Assembly: GCF_009469595.2 (NCBI RefSeq)
Contig: NZ_SSXV01000012.1
Coordinates: 62,001-126,000 of the forward strand
Reading direction: 5' to 3'
From: Thauera sp. 2A1
GTDB taxonomy: Bacteria > Pseudomonadota > Gammaproteobacteria > Burkholderiales > Rhodocyclaceae
Length of the DNA: 64,000 nucleotides
Positions within the stretch are counted from its first letter, which is position 1, and each line of letters begins with the position of its first letter. The position numbers were made by a program, and so were the translations under genes. The notes below the pieces were generated by a model, which saw only the letters and a program-made list of their open reading frames with translations, was not told the DNA's origin and made no database searches. Shown here in pieces: positions 1 to 9,284 of the stretch.

Positions 1-1
1 G

Positions 2-547
2 GTCAGCGAGGAGGCCTGCCCACTCAACCTGGCGCCCACCGCGAGCACCACCGCCGCACTGGCGCTGGGCGACGCGCTGGCCGTGGCCCTGCTCGATGCG
101 CGCGGCTTCGGCGCCGAGGATTTCGCCCGCTCGCACCCGGGCGGCGCACTGGGCCGGCGCCTGCTGACCCACGTCAGCGACATCATGCGCGACAAGGCGC
201 GCGTGCCCGCCATTGCGCCCGACGCGCCGCTGACCCAGGCGCTGCTCGCGATGACGGGCGGCGGCATGGGCATGACGGCGATCGTCGACGCCACCGGCCG
301 CCCGGTCGGCATCTTCACCGACGGCGACCTGCGCCGCGCCCTGGAAAAGGGCTGCGACGTGCGCAGCGCAAGGCTGGCATCGGTGATGAGCGCCAACCCG
401 CGCACCATCGGTCCCGACGCGCTGGCCGCAGAGGCCGCCGAGATGATGGAGCGGCTGCGCATCAGCCAGTTGCTGGTGGTCGATGAGGCCGGCGCCCTGG
501 TCGGCGCGCTGACCACCCACGACCTGATGCTCGCCAAGGTGATCTGA
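2..547 (+). CDS. kdsD: Arabinose-5-phosphate isomerase (KdsD/KpsF family), 3' part only
   Basis: KdsD converts ribulose 5-phosphate to arabinose 5-phosphate, the first step towards the lipopolysaccharide sugar Kdo. The start lies outside the window; the frame is open from base 2. The first residues read PLNLAPTASTTAALALGDAL, the conserved end of the SIS sugar-isomerase domain. Two CBS domains follow, starting at VSDIMRD and at LASVMSA, as in full-length family members. The gene stops next to lptC, the usual envelope neighbourhood, but kdsC, which normally follows, is absent. Identification is confident; only the C-terminal 181 residues are visible. Confidence 0.93.
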   Translation, partial: VSEEACPLNLAPTASTTAALALGDALAVALLDARGFGAEDFARSHPGGALGRRLLTHVSDIMRDKARVPAIAPDAPLTQALLAMTGGGMGMTAIVDATGRPVGIFTDGDLRRALEKGCDVRSARLASVMSANPRTIGPDALAAEAAEMMERLRISQLLVVDEAGALVGALTTHDLMLAKVI

Positions 548-609
548 TGCGCCGTTCCTTGCACATCCGCGCAGGCCGCCTTGCGGCCGGCCGCTGACGG
601 AGCCACGGC

Positions 610-1194
610 ATGCAGGGCGCCTATCGGCTGTACCCGCTCATCGCGCTGACGGTCATCGCCGGTGCTTCGGTGTGGCTCGACCGCGTCACCCGCGACGAGG
701 AAGTGCACGTCAGCACCGAGCCGCAGACAGGGCCTGATTTTGCCGCGATCCACACCCGCATCATCGGCTACGCGAGTGATGGCAGCCAGCGCTACGAGTT
801 GCTCGCCGAGCGCCTCGAGCACATCCCGGCGGACGACACCACCCGCCTCGAACAGCCGCAACTCACCGTGTATCAACCGCAGTCGGGCACCGAATTCCAT
901 GTCAGCTCCGACCGCGCCAAGGTGTCGCCGGGCGGCGAACAGGTCGACATGGCGGGCAACGTGAGCGCCCGCCGCAGCCGCGCGCCCGACATGCCCGAGC
1001 TGACGCTCAAGTCCGAGGCGCTCACCGTGTGGCCCGACCCGCAGCGCGCCCGCACCGACCAGCCGGTGGTGCTCACCCAGGGCCAGACCGTCGCCAACGC
1101 GCTCGGCATGGAATCCGACAATCTCTTCGGCACGCTGAACCTGACGGGCCAGGTCAAGGTGCACATGCCCCGTCGCCAGGATCGATCCTCATGA
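610..1194 (+). CDS. lptC: LPS export system protein LptC
   Basis: LptC is a bitopic inner-membrane protein that passes lipopolysaccharide from the LptB2FG ABC transporter to periplasmic LptA. The 194-residue product has one N-terminal membrane anchor (about residues 5-22) followed by a beta-rich periplasmic domain, the expected layout and length. Its stop codon overlaps the lptA start (ATGA), so the two are translationally coupled. It lies 62 bp after kdsD. Sequence conservation in LptC is low, so the call rests on topology, length and the kdsD-lptC-lptA order. Confidence 0.88.
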   Translation: MQGAYRLYPLIALTVIAGASVWLDRVTRDEEVHVSTEPQTGPDFAAIHTRIIGYASDGSQRYELLAERLEHIPADDTTRLEQPQLTVYQPQSGTEFHVSSDRAKVSPGGEQVDMAGNVSARRSRAPDMPELTLKSEALTVWPDPQRARTDQPVVLTQGQTVANALGMESDNLFGTLNLTGQVKVHMPRRQDRSS

Positions 1195-1778
1195 AATCCG
1201 CCATCGCCCCGACCCTGCTCGCATGCTGTCTTCTGCTCCTCGCGCTCGCGGCCGGTCCGGCTGCCGCAGAGCGCGCCGACCGCAGCAAACCCGTCGACAT
1301 CGAGGCCGACCGCATGTCGGTGGACGACCGCAACAAGGTCCATGTATTCGAAGGTTCGGTGGTGCTGACCCAGGGTACGCTCGTCATCAAGGGCGACAAG
1401 CTCGTCGTCACGCAGGGGCCGGACGGCTTCCAGAAAGGTGTCGCCACGGTCTCGGGCAACAAGCTCGCCACCTTCCGCCAGAAGCGCGACGGCAGCAACG
1501 AGTACATCGACGGCGAGGCCGAGCGCATCGAGTACGACAGCCGCACCGAGCAGGCCAGGCTGTTCCGCCGCGCGCGCGTCACCAGCGGCGGCGACGAGGT
1601 GCGCGGCAACTACATCGAATATGATTCCATGAGCGAAAACTATTTCGCCACCAACGCACCGGGCGCTGGTTCCGCGCCCAGCGCAGCGCCCGCCGCGGGC
1701 GGCGACGCGCGCGTGCGCGCCGTCATCCAGCCCAAGGGCGAAAACAAGCTCGAGACCAAGCCCGAAGCCAGCCGCTAG
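1191..1778 (+). CDS. lptA: LPS transport periplasmic protein LptA
   Basis: LptA forms the periplasmic bridge that carries lipopolysaccharide from LptC to the outer-membrane LptDE translocon. The 195-residue precursor starts with a clear signal peptide: a hydrophobic run ending LAAGPAAA, with cleavage expected before ERAD around residue 27. The OstA/LptA-type beta-jellyroll follows, with repeats such as [12 protein letters not shown] and [13 protein letters not shown]. The start was chosen because it overlaps the lptC stop and begins directly with the signal peptide. The usual next gene, lptB, is not here; an enoyl-CoA hydratase follows after 43 bp. Confidence 0.93.
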   Translation: MKSAIAPTLLACCLLLLALAAGPAAAERADRSKPVDIEADRMSVDDRNKVHVFEGSVVLTQGTLVIKGDKLVVTQGPDGFQKGVATVSGNKLATFRQKRDGSNEYIDGEAERIEYDSRTEQARLFRRARVTSGGDEVRGNYIEYDSMSENYFATNAPGAGSAPSAAPAAGGDARVRAVIQPKGENKLETKPEASR

Positions 1779-1821
1779 GCCCGGCCTTCCGGGCACCCAC
1801 CACGCAGAACGAGGAGAACGC

Positions 1822-2598
1822 ATGACCTACGAACTCATCATCGCCGAGACGCGCGGCCGCGTCGGTCTCATCACGTTGAACCGTCCCAAGGCGCTGAATG
1901 CGCTCAACGACCAGGTGGTCAACGAGATCACCGATGCGCTGAACGGCTTCGAGGCCGACGACGGCATCGGCGCGATCGTCATCACCGGATCGGAGAAGGC
2001 CTTCGCCGCCGGCGCCGACATCGGCGCAATGGCGTCGTTCTCGTACATGGACGCCTACAAGAACGAGTACATCACCCGCAACTGGGAGCGCGTGAAGACC
2101 TGCCGCAAGCCGGTCATCGCCGCCGTCGCCGGCTTTGCGCTGGGCGGCGGCAGCGAGCTGGCGATGATGTGCGACATCATCATCGCCGCCGACACCGCGA
2201 AGTTCGGCCAGCCGGAAGTCAAGCTCGGCACCCTGCCCGGCGCCGGCGGCACGCAGCGCCTGCCGCGCGCGGTGGGCAAGGCCAAGGCGATGGAGCTGTG
2301 CCTGACCGGCCGCATGATGGACGCCACCGAAGCGGAGCGCGCCGGCCTGGTCGCGCGCGTGGTGCCGGCCGACAAGCTGCTCGAAGAAGCGATGGCCACC
2401 GCAGAAACGATCGCCGGCTACTCACTGCCCATCGTCATGATGATCAAGGAGTCGATCAATCGCGCCTTCGAGAGCAGCCTCAATGAAGGCCTGCTGTTCG
2501 AACGCCGGGTGTTCCACGCCTCCTTTGCCACCAACGACCAGAAGGAAGGCATGGCCGCCTTCGTCGAGAAGCGCAAGGCGAACTTCCGCCACGACTGA
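1822..2598 (+). CDS. Enoyl-CoA hydratase (crotonase family)
   Basis: The 258-residue protein has the standard length of a short-chain enoyl-CoA hydratase, which hydrates trans-2-enoyl-CoA in fatty-acid beta-oxidation or related pathways. The oxyanion-hole region [10 protein letters not shown] is at residues 61-70. The two catalytic glutamates are both present: E112 in [11 protein letters not shown] and E132 in [16 protein letters not shown] strong ribosome site (GAGGAG) precedes the ATG. It breaks the expected lptA-lptB order. Nearness to the phasin gene fits supply of 3-hydroxyacyl-CoA to polyhydroxyalkanoate, but that link is inference. Crotonase subfamilies cannot be separated by eye. Confidence 0.9.
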   Translation: MTYELIIAETRGRVGLITLNRPKALNALNDQVVNEITDALNGFEADDGIGAIVITGSEKAFAAGADIGAMASFSYMDAYKNEYITRNWERVKTCRKPVIAAVAGFALGGGSELAMMCDIIIAADTAKFGQPEVKLGTLPGAGGTQRLPRAVGKAKAMELCLTGRMMDATEAERAGLVARVVPADKLLEEAMATAETIAGYSLPIVMMIKESINRAFESSLNEGLLFERRVFHASFATNDQKEGMAAFVEKRKANFRHD

Positions 2599-2769
2599 GC
2601 CAGCCCGGGCGCGGTGGCAGCCTGCAGCCACCGCGCCGCCTCATCGGTCGGCGCCGCACCGTCAAGCGGCCGCAACATCCTCATGCCAGACTGGACCTTG
2701 CACGGTTTCCTGCCGCACAGCGATTGACCCGCTCAATCAGATCCGATTGTGCAATGCAGCAAATTTTTA

Positions 2770-2797
2770 TTGACATGTCGGACCCCGCCTCTATAAT
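2770..2797 (+). promoter_or_regulatory. Near-consensus sigma-70 promoter of the phasin gene, flanked by TGC/GCA motifs
   Basis: TTGACA (2770-2775) and TATAAT (2792-2797) are separated by 16 bp, so both hexamers match consensus. Transcription should start near 2804, giving a leader of about 85 nt. Repeated TGC/GCA words lie on both sides (GTGCAATGCAGCAA just upstream, GCTGCAACGCAAC just downstream). Phasin promoters in related bacteria are repressed by PhaR, which binds TGC/GCA-rich repeats, so a PhaR operator is plausible. Confidence 0.85.
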
Positions 2798-2888
2798 CCA
2801 GATCATGCTGCAACGCAACATCGCAGCTATGCTGTGATCTAAGCGCCGTGCCAAACCCATTCAGACAGTCATCACCGAGGAAATCCAC

Positions 2889-3452
2889 ATGACCAACTTC
2901 GCCACCCCCGAGCAGTTCGCCGCCGCCAACAAGGCCAACATCGAAAACCTGCTGACCCTGGCCAACTCGGCCTTCGCCAGCGCCGAGCGCCTGGCCGCCC
3001 TGAACCTGAACACCGCCCGTTCGATCCTGGAAGACGGCGTGGCCAACACCAAGGCCATGCTCGCCGCCAAGGACGTGCAGGAGCTGCTGAACCTGCAAGC
3101 CTCGCTGGCCCAGCCGATCGTCGAGAAGGCTGTCGCCTACGCCCGCAGCGTGTATGAGATCACCTCGCAGAGCCAGGAAGAGCTGTCGAAGATGTTCGAA
3201 GCTCAAGTGGCCGAGCTGAACAAGGGTGTCGCCACCGCGCTGGACAAGGCTGCCAAGTCGGCTCCCGCCGGTTCGGACGTCGCCGTCGCCGCCGTCAAGT
3301 CGGCCATCGCCGCCGCCAACAGCGCCTACGACAGCATGAGCAAGGCTGCCAAGCAGGTCGCCGAGATCGCCGAAGCCAACGTGGCTGCCGCGACCAACGC
3401 CACCGTGAAGGCCGTGAGCACCGCCTCCAAGGCCCCGAAGAAGGCTGCCTGA
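2889..3452 (+). CDS. phaP: Phasin (PhaP-type granule-associated protein)
   Basis: Phasins coat polyhydroxybutyrate granules and control their number and size. This 187-residue product is alanine-rich, helical and free of membrane segments. It begins MTNFATPEQFAAANKANIEN, the typical phasin_2 start, and ends with a lysine-rich tail (SKAPKKAA). The Shine-Dalgarno GAGGAAA sits about 8 bases upstream. It is a single-gene unit with a very strong promoter and its own terminator, which fits a highly expressed storage-granule protein. It shows that the organism makes polyhydroxyalkanoate, although no synthase lies in the window. Confidence 0.95.
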   Translation: MTNFATPEQFAAANKANIENLLTLANSAFASAERLAALNLNTARSILEDGVANTKAMLAAKDVQELLNLQASLAQPIVEKAVAYARSVYEITSQSQEELSKMFEAQVAELNKGVATALDKAAKSAPAGSDVAVAAVKSAIAAANSAYDSMSKAAKQVAEIAEANVAAATNATVKAVSTASKAPKKAA

Positions 3453-3473
3453 TCGGTTCCTGCCGAAGTCAGC

Positions 3474-3505
3474 AAAAAGCCCGCTCGATGAGCGGGCTTT
3501 TTTTC
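3474..3505. terminator. Bidirectional Rho-independent terminator
   Basis: An 11-bp perfect stem AAAGCCCGCTC / GAGCGGGCTTT with a 3-nt loop lies at 3476-3500. It is followed by a T run and preceded by an A run. It ends phasin transcription and can also end the convergent acyltransferase operon, whose stop is at 3525. Confidence 0.92.
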
Positions 3506-3524
3506 GTCCGTCGTTCCTGCGTCC

Positions 3525-4301
3525 TCAGCGATCGCCGTTCTCTGCGTCGGGCTCGGCCTCGACCGGCTCGCCGAAGGGCTGGCCGGCGTAGTGGTGCGGG
3601 AAGAGGCGGCGCATCTCGCCCTCGATCCAGGCTTCGGCGCGGGTGTTGATCTCCTCCACCTTCACGCCCTTGACCTCGATCAGCGGGCCGATGCTGACCA
3701 CGATCTCGCCGGGCCACTTCAGGAAGGCGTTGCGACGCCAGAACTCGCCCGCGTTGTGCGCCACCGGCACCACCGGCACGCCGGCTCGCTTGGCAAGGAA
3801 GGCGCCGCCCGGCTTGTAGCGCCGCATCGCGCCGGGCGCCACACGCGTGCCTTCGGGAAACACCACCACCCACAGCCCTTCCTTCAGGCGAGCCCTGCCC
3901 TGCTCGATGACCTGGGCGAGCGCATCCTTGCCCGCGCCGCGGTCGATGGCGATGCCCGGAATCTGCGCCAGCGCCCAGCCGAAGAAGGGCACGCGCAGCA
4001 GCTCGCGCTTGAGCACGTAGCACAGCGGCGGAAAGATCTGCTGCAGTGCGATCGTCTCCCATGCCGACTGGTGCTTGGACAACACCACCGCCGGCCCGGC
4101 GGGAATGTTTTCGGCACCGAGCACCCTGTAGCGGATGCCGAGCACATGGCGGATCACCCACATCATGATCGGCACCCAGGAGGTGATGATGCGGTGGCGC
4201 GTCATCGGCGGCAGCCAGAAGATCAGCATCGCCACCAGCGCGTAGGGCACGGTGATGACGGCGAGGAGGATGGCGAACAGCACGGAACGGATCAGGTGCA
4301 C
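3525..4301 (-). CDS. plsC: 1-acyl-sn-glycerol-3-phosphate acyltransferase (PlsC family)
   Basis: This family acylates lysophosphatidic acid to phosphatidic acid at the inner membrane. The 258-residue protein has two N-terminal hydrophobic segments (about residues 5-30 and 40-55). The acyltransferase block starts SKHQSAWE, the HX4E form of the usual HX4D motif. A second motif, FPEGTRVAPG, binds the glycerol-phosphate headgroup. The acidic C-terminal tail (EPVEAEPDAENGD) is not part of the fold. It lies 49 bp downstream of gmhB, and the gmhB-plsC order is frequent in betaproteobacteria. The exact acyl acceptor cannot be read from sequence. Confidence 0.88.
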   Translation of the reverse strand: MHLIRSVLFAILLAVITVPYALVAMLIFWLPPMTRHRIITSWVPIMMWVIRHVLGIRYRVLGAENIPAGPAVVLSKHQSAWETIALQQIFPPLCYVLKRELLRVPFFGWALAQIPGIAIDRGAGKDALAQVIEQGRARLKEGLWVVVFPEGTRVAPGAMRRYKPGGAFLAKRAGVPVVPVAHNAGEFWRRNAFLKWPGEIVVSIGPLIEVKGVKVEEINTRAEAWIEGEMRRLFPHHYAGQPFGEPVEAEPDAENGDR

Positions 4302-4350
4302 TACGGCGTGCTCCGGGGAAAAGCAGGAGGGAGAAGCCAGACTCCGGCCG

Positions 4351-4893
4351 TCAGGCCGTCAGGTCGGCCACCACCGCGGCCAGGTCGTCGAAGATCAGCG
4401 TGCCCGGCGGCAGGTTGGGGTCGTCGCGCGTCTTCATGCCCTTGCCGGTCAGCACCAGGTAGGGCGCGCAGCCCACCGCGACGCCGGCCTGCAGGTCGCG
4501 CAGGCTGTCGCCAACACAGGGCACGCCGGCCAGGTCGACGTTGAAGCGCTCGCCGATCTGTCGCAGCAACCCCGGTTTGGGCTTGCGGCAATCACAGGGG
4601 GAGTCGGCCGCATGCGGGCAGAAGAAGATGGCGTCGAGACGGCCGCCGACCTGGGCGAGGCTCTTCACCATCTTCTCGTTGATCGCGTTCAGCGTGTCCA
4701 TGCCGAACAGGCCGCGCCCCACGCCCGACTGATTCGATGCCAACACCACGCGCCAGCCCCACTGGTTCAGGCGCGCGATCGCCTCCAGCGAGCCGGGGAT
4801 GGGCTTCCACTCGTCCGGCGACTTGATGAACAGATCCGAATCGACGTTGATCACGCCATCGCGGTCGAGAATGATGAGCTTCTTCGTCGGCAT
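4351..4893 (-). CDS. gmhB: D-glycero-beta-D-manno-heptose-1,7-bisphosphate 7-phosphatase
   Basis: GmhB removes the 7-phosphate from heptose bisphosphate on the way to ADP-heptose for the LPS inner core. The 180-residue HAD-type phosphatase has the nucleophile motif DRDGVIN near residue 10. The zinc-binding cysteines characteristic of GmhB are in FFCPHAADSPCDCRKPKPG, and VGDSLRDLQAG carries the metal-binding acidic residues. Length is typical. It follows glyS after 31 bp on the same strand, a common betaproteobacterial order glyQ-glyS-gmhB-plsC. Confidence 0.95.
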   Translation of the reverse strand: MPTKKLIILDRDGVINVDSDLFIKSPDEWKPIPGSLEAIARLNQWGWRVVLASNQSGVGRGLFGMDTLNAINEKMVKSLAQVGGRLDAIFFCPHAADSPCDCRKPKPGLLRQIGERFNVDLAGVPCVGDSLRDLQAGVAVGCAPYLVLTGKGMKTRDDPNLPPGTLIFDDLAAVVADLTA

Positions 4894-4924
4894 GGTCCTT
4901 CCCCGCTGCGCTCGTGTCTGGCAC

Positions 4925-7021
4925 TCAGGCCGACAAGCGCGAGATGTCGGCCACCTGGTTCATCAGGCCCGCAAGCTGCGCCAGCAGCGCGACGCGATTG
5001 GCGCGCGTGAGCGGCTCCTCGGCCATCACCATGACGTCCTCGAAGAACTGGTCCACCGCCGCACGCAGGCCGGCGAGCACACGCAGCGCATCGGTGTAGT
5101 CCTCGTTGGCGACATGCGAGCGCACCAGCGGCGCGACTTCGATCACCTGATGGAACAGCGCCTTCTCGGCAGCCTCCTGCAGCAGCGCGACGTCGGGCTC
5201 GCCCGGCATGCCCTCGGCCTTCTTCAGGATATTGACGATGCGCTTGTTCGCGGCGGCCAGCGCCTCGGCCTCCGGCAGCGCGCGGAAGGCCTCCACCGCG
5301 GCGAGCTTGGCCGACACCAGGTCGATACGCGCAGGCTTGAGCGCCAGCACGGCGTCGATCACCGCACCGTCACGCCCCGTCTCCCGCAGCAGGTTCTTCA
5401 GGCGTTCGAACATGAAGTCCTGCAACTGCGCGGCAAACCCGTCGGCCGTCAGCAGGCCGGGCTTGAAGCCGGCCGCGGACGTCTCGATCAGCTTCGGCAA
5501 TTCGAGCGGCAGCGGCGTCTCCATCAGGATGCGCAGCACGCCCAGCGCCGCGCGGCGCAGCGCGAAGGGGTCCTTGTCGCCGGTGGGCACCATGCCGATG
5601 CCGAAGAAGCCGACCAGCGCGTCCAGCTTGTCGGCCAGCGCCACCGCGGCGGCGACGTTGCCGGCGGGCAGCGCATCGCCGGCGAAGCGCGGCTGGTAGT
5701 GGGCCTGGATGGCGTCGGCCACCACCTGCCCCTCTCCGTCGGCGAGCGCGTAGTAGCGCCCCATGATGCCCTGCAGCTCGGGGAACTCGCCCACCATGTC
5801 GGTGACGAGGTCGGCCTTGGCCAGGCGCGCGGCACGCTGGGCCGCGGCGACGTCGCCATGCAGTTGCGCAGCGATCGCACCGGCCAGCGCCTCGAGGCGC
5901 TCGACGCGCTCGAGCTGGCTGCCGAGCTTGTTGTGATAGACGACCGGGGCCAGGCGCGACAGGCGCGCCTCGAGCGTCTGCTTCTTGTCCTGCTCGAAGA
6001 AGAAGCGCGCGTCCGACAGGCGCGGACGCACCACGCGCGCGTTACCGGCGACGATGTTGGACGGGTCGGCGAGCTGCATGTTCGACACGATCAGGAAGCG
6101 GTTCAGCAGCTTGCCGGCGCCATCGAACAGCGGGAAATACTTCTGGTTGGCGCGCATCGTCAGGATCAGGCATTCCTGCGGCACGGCGAGGAACTCGGCC
6201 TCGAACTCGCCGACATACACCGTCGGGTGCTCGACCAGCGCGGCGACCTCGTCCAGCAGGTCGGCGTACTCGTCGAGCAGCGCACCCTGCTTCGCGGCCT
6301 CGGCCAGCAATTGGCGCTCGATGTCGGCACGGCGCTCGGCGAAGGAGGCGATCACCTTGCCTTCGGCGCGCAGCGTCTCCTCGTAGGCGTCGGCGGTGGC
6401 GAGGTCGATGTCGCCCCGGCTCATGAAGCGGTGGCCGCGGGTGGTGCGGCCGGAATCCAGATCCAGCACGCGGCCCGGCACCACGTCGGCGCCGTGCAGC
6501 AGCGTGAGCTTGTGCACCGGGCGCACGAAGGTGGCGTCGCCATCGCCCCAGCGCATCACCTTGGGGATGGGCAGCGCCTTGATCGCGTCGTGCACGATGC
6601 CCGACAACACCTCGGCCAGCTTCGCGCCCGGCACCACCGCGGTGTGAAACAGCGCTTCGGCCTTGCCGTCCATGCGGCGCTCGAAAGCCGCCACCGCGTC
6701 AGCGGCGATGCCCTTCGCTTCCATCTTCTTCAGCAGCGCCGGCGTCGGTTTGCCGTCGGCATCCAGCGCGACGGCCACCGGCATCAGCTTCTCGGTGACT
6801 TCCTTCGCGGCGCCCTCGGCGGCGACATGCGCCACCGTCACTGCGAGGCGGCGCGGGCTGGCGAAGGCACGGAAGGCCGCGTCGGCGGGTGCCAGGCCCC
6901 TGGCCTTCAGGCTTTCGGCAATTTTCGTGGCGAAGGTCTCGCCCAGACGCGGCAGGGCCTTCGGCGGCAGCTCTTCGGTGAGCAGTTCAACGAGCAGGGT
7001 TGCGGTCGCGCCGGTCATCAC
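4925..7021 (-). CDS. glyS: Glycyl-tRNA synthetase beta subunit
   Basis: The beta subunit of the bacterial alpha2-beta2 glycyl-tRNA synthetase supplies tRNA binding. At 698 residues it matches the family length. Landmarks include the start [20 protein letters not shown], the block [21 protein letters not shown], and the C-terminal anticodon-binding region [20 protein letters not shown]. Its start codon overlaps the glyQ stop by four bases (ATGA), so the two subunits are translationally coupled, as usual. Confidence 0.98.
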   Translation of the reverse strand: MMTGATATLLVELLTEELPPKALPRLGETFATKIAESLKARGLAPADAAFRAFASPRRLAVTVAHVAAEGAAKEVTEKLMPVAVALDADGKPTPALLKKMEAKGIAADAVAAFERRMDGKAEALFHTAVVPGAKLAEVLSGIVHDAIKALPIPKVMRWGDGDATFVRPVHKLTLLHGADVVPGRVLDLDSGRTTRGHRFMSRGDIDLATADAYEETLRAEGKVIASFAERRADIERQLLAEAAKQGALLDEYADLLDEVAALVEHPTVYVGEFEAEFLAVPQECLILTMRANQKYFPLFDGAGKLLNRFLIVSNMQLADPSNIVAGNARVVRPRLSDARFFFEQDKKQTLEARLSRLAPVVYHNKLGSQLERVERLEALAGAIAAQLHGDVAAAQRAARLAKADLVTDMVGEFPELQGIMGRYYALADGEGQVVADAIQAHYQPRFAGDALPAGNVAAAVALADKLDALVGFFGIGMVPTGDKDPFALRRAALGVLRILMETPLPLELPKLIETSAAGFKPGLLTADGFAAQLQDFMFERLKNLLRETGRDGAVIDAVLALKPARIDLVSAKLAAVEAFRALPEAEALAAANKRIVNILKKAEGMPGEPDVALLQEAAEKALFHQVIEVAPLVRSHVANEDYTDALRVLAGLRAAVDQFFEDVMVMAEEPLTRANRVALLAQLAGLMNQVADISRLSA

Positions 7022-7944
7022 GCGGCCTCCTTGGTGGTGTTCCGCATCGGGAAGCCGAGGGCTTCGCGGGATTCAAAGTAGGCCTGCGCGACGGCGCGCG
7101 ACAGGTTGCGGATGCGGCCGATGTAGGCGGCGCGCTCGGTCACCGAGATGGCGCCACGGGCGTCGAGCAGGTTGAAGGTGTGGGCGGCCTTGAGCACCAT
7201 CTCGTAGGCGGGCAGCGGCAGCCCGACTTCCATCACGCGCTTCGCTTCGGACTCGTAGTTGGTGAACAGCGAGAACAGGAAGTCGACGTTGGAGTGCTCG
7301 AAGTTGAAGGTCGATTGCTCGACTTCGTTCTGGTGATAGACGTCGCCGTAGGTGACCTTGCGTCCGTCCGGCGCGATCGACCAGACGAGGTCATACACGT
7401 TCTCGACGCCCTGCAGGTACATCGCCAGGCGCTCGATGCCGTAGGTGATCTCGCCCAGCACCGGCTTGCAGTCGAGGCCGCCGACCTGCTGGAAGTAGGT
7501 GAACTGGGTGACTTCCATGCCGTTGAGCCACACTTCCCAGCCCAGGCCCCAGGCGCCCAGCGTGGGGTTTTCCCAGTCGTCCTCGACGAAGCGGATGTCG
7601 TGCGCGTTGGGGTCGATGCCGAGCGCGCGCAGCGAGTCGAGGTAGAGCTCCTGGATGTTCAGCGGCGAGGGCTTGAGCACCACCTGGAACTGGTAGTAGT
7701 GCTGCAGGCGGTTGGGGTTCTCGCCGTAGCGGCCATCCTTGGGCCGGCGCGAGGGCTGCACGTAGGCGGCGTTCCAGGGCTCGGGGCCGATCGCGCGCAG
7801 GAAGGTGGCGGTGTGGCTGGTGCCGGCGCCCACTTCGAGGTCGTAGGGTTGCAGCAGCACGCAGCCACGCTCGCCCCAGAAGTGCTGGAGCGTCAGGATG
7901 ACTTGCTGGAAGGTGGGCTTCGAGTGGGCTGAGGTGTGGGCCAT
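7018..7944 (-). CDS. glyQ: Glycyl-tRNA synthetase alpha subunit
   Basis: The alpha subunit carries the class II catalytic core that activates glycine and charges tRNA-Gly. The 308-residue protein shows the family blocks [40 protein letters not shown] and [20 protein letters not shown]. It is the first gene of the glyQ-glyS-gmhB-plsC unit. No T-box or glycine riboswitch is visible in the gap upstream (7945-8207), which instead holds a large inverted repeat. Confidence 0.98.
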   Translation of the reverse strand: MAHTSAHSKPTFQQVILTLQHFWGERGCVLLQPYDLEVGAGTSHTATFLRAIGPEPWNAAYVQPSRRPKDGRYGENPNRLQHYYQFQVVLKPSPLNIQELYLDSLRALGIDPNAHDIRFVEDDWENPTLGAWGLGWEVWLNGMEVTQFTYFQQVGGLDCKPVLGEITYGIERLAMYLQGVENVYDLVWSIAPDGRKVTYGDVYHQNEVEQSTFNFEHSNVDFLFSLFTNYESEAKRVMEVGLPLPAYEMVLKAAHTFNLLDARGAISVTERAAYIGRIRNLSRAVAQAYFESREALGFPMRNTTKEAA

Positions 7945-8062
7945 GGTGTCGGGCGGCGCTTGCCGCGCTGCGAACGCAAAGAGCCCGATTTTACTGGCAA
8001 TTGACGCCTCGCGTATGCCCGACGGCCCAAAAGCGGCGAATGCTGGCCGGTGCCGGGAATCC

Positions 8063-8168
8063 GGTCAGGCGGTGGGGGATGCGCTCCGTCGGGCTGCGGA
8101 ACTCGCCCTCGCTGCGCTCGGTGCTCGGACAGTCCTCGCCCGCTCCGCGCATCCCCCGCCGCCTGACC
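8063..8168. repeat. Large inverted repeat (22-bp arms, 62-bp loop) between sufT and glyQ
   Basis: The left arm at 8063-8084 begins GGTCAGGCGG and ends GGATGCGC. The right arm at 8147-8168 is its reverse complement with one mismatch (a G-U pair in RNA). The enclosed segment is GC-rich and holds short self-complementary words such as CTCGCTGCGCTCGG. There is no T run on either side, so it is not a classical terminator. It may be a dispersed palindromic element or a Rho-independent block between the two minus-strand operons. Confidence 0.75.
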
Positions 8169-8207
8169 TCCTGCGTTGCGCGTTCCAGACGCCTCCAGCA
8201 AGCCGGC

Positions 8208-8780
8208 TCATAGCAGGCCCATCTCCAGCCGTGCACCCTCGCTCATCATTTCGCGGCTCCACGGCGGGTCCCACACCAGTTGCACGTCCACCTCCTCCAC
8301 GCCGGGGATGGCCTCGAGCTTTTCCTTCGCCTCGTCGGCGATCATCATGCCCATGCCGCAACCGGGCGCGGTGAGGGTCATGCGCACGTCGATGCGGAAA
8401 CGACCGCTCGGCAGCCGCGTCAGCTCGCAGCCATACACCAGGCCGAGATTGACGATGTCGATCGGAATCTCCGGGTCGTAGCAGGTGGCGAGCTGGTCCC
8501 ATGCCGCCGCTTCGACCGCCTGCTGGCTGTAGCTGCCGTCCGCCGCCTGGGTGACGACCGCTGCCGCCGCCTCGGCTTCCAGCCCCAGCGCGTCGGCCTC
8601 GCTGCCGGCGATGCGGTACAGGTTGCCATCGACCATCACGGTGAAAGTGCCGCCCAGGCGCTGGGTGACCTGGGCGTACTCGCCGGCCTCCAGCGTCACC
8701 GGCGACCCCCAGGGCACCAGCACGGCAGGGCAGTCGCGCGTCAGACGCACTTCCAGGATCTCACCCATGGGCTTGTTCAT
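8208..8780 (-). CDS. sufT: Fe-S cluster assembly protein SufT (DUF59/MIP18 family)
   Basis: SufT-type proteins help mature iron-sulfur proteins. The 190-residue product has an N-terminal beta-rich part and a C-terminal DUF59 domain with DPEIPIDIVNLGLVYGCEL and TAPGCGMGMMIADEA, which contains the conserved cysteine. The start at 8780 (MNKPMG) was chosen over one nine codons upstream because a GAGGGA ribosome site precedes it. It is the last gene of the suf operon, 45 bp after sufU. Confidence 0.9.
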   Translation of the reverse strand: MNKPMGEILEVRLTRDCPAVLVPWGSPVTLEAGEYAQVTQRLGGTFTVMVDGNLYRIAGSEADALGLEAEAAAAVVTQAADGSYSQQAVEAAAWDQLATCYDPEIPIDIVNLGLVYGCELTRLPSGRFRIDVRMTLTAPGCGMGMMIADEAKEKLEAIPGVEEVDVQLVWDPPWSREMMSEGARLEMGLL

Positions 8781-8825
8781 CGTCGTTCCCTCGCTGCGCG
8801 CATTCATGTCGTGTTCGCTCCACGT

Positions 8826-9284
8826 TCATTCGGTCTTCGCCGTGCCGCCGCCTTCCAGCGCGTTGTGCAGCGTGTGCCAGGCGAGCGTGGCGCACTTCAC
8901 CCGCGCGGGGAATTCCCGCACGCCGGCGAGCACCTCGAGCTTGCCGAAGTCGCGCCCTTCCGGCGGCACGTCGGTGAGCAGGGCGTGGAAGTCGCGGAAC
9001 AGCGCCTCGACCTCCTCCACCGGCCGGCCCTTCACCGCTTCGGTCATCAACGACGCCGAGGCGGTCGAGATGGCGCAGCCGTGGCCGACGAAGCTGACGT
9101 CCTGCACCACGCCGTCGGCCACCTTCAGATAGACGGTGAGCTGGTCGCCGCACAGCGGGTTGTGGCCTTCGGCGACATGGTCGGCGTCGGCCATGGAATG
9201 GAAGTTACGCGGCTGGCGGTTGTGATCGAAGATCACTTCCTGGTACAGCTCGCGCAGATCGCCGAAGCCTTCGTGTCCGCTCAT
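8826..9284 (-). CDS. sufU: Fe-S scaffold / sulfur-transfer protein SufU
   Basis: SufU accepts persulfide sulfur from SufS in a zinc-dependent way, or acts as a scaffold, during Fe-S cluster assembly. The 152-residue product has the three conserved cysteines in NPLCGD, GHGCAIS and RVKCATLAW. It has the insert RDFHALLTDVPPEG typical of SufU rather than IscU. Its ATG overlaps the sufS stop (ATGA). A much longer open frame continues upstream, but it is antisense-like in character and overlaps sufS. Confidence 0.93.
   Translation of the reverse strand: MSGHEGFGDLRELYQEVIFDHNRQPRNFHSMADADHVAEGHNPLCGDQLTVYLKVADGVVQDVSFVGHGCAISTASASLMTEAVKGRPVEEVEALFRDFHALLTDVPPEGRDFGKLEVLAGVREFPARVKCATLAWHTLHNALEGGGTAKTE

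Noticed and set aside
4799..7081. 760-residue plus-strand frame opposite glyS
   Set aside because: Antisense to a complete glycyl-tRNA synthetase beta gene; no conserved domains, biased composition.
7945..8207. Glycine riboswitch or T-box upstream of glyQ
   Set aside because: The gap contains a large inverted repeat but no aptamer-like conserved core or T-box sequence.
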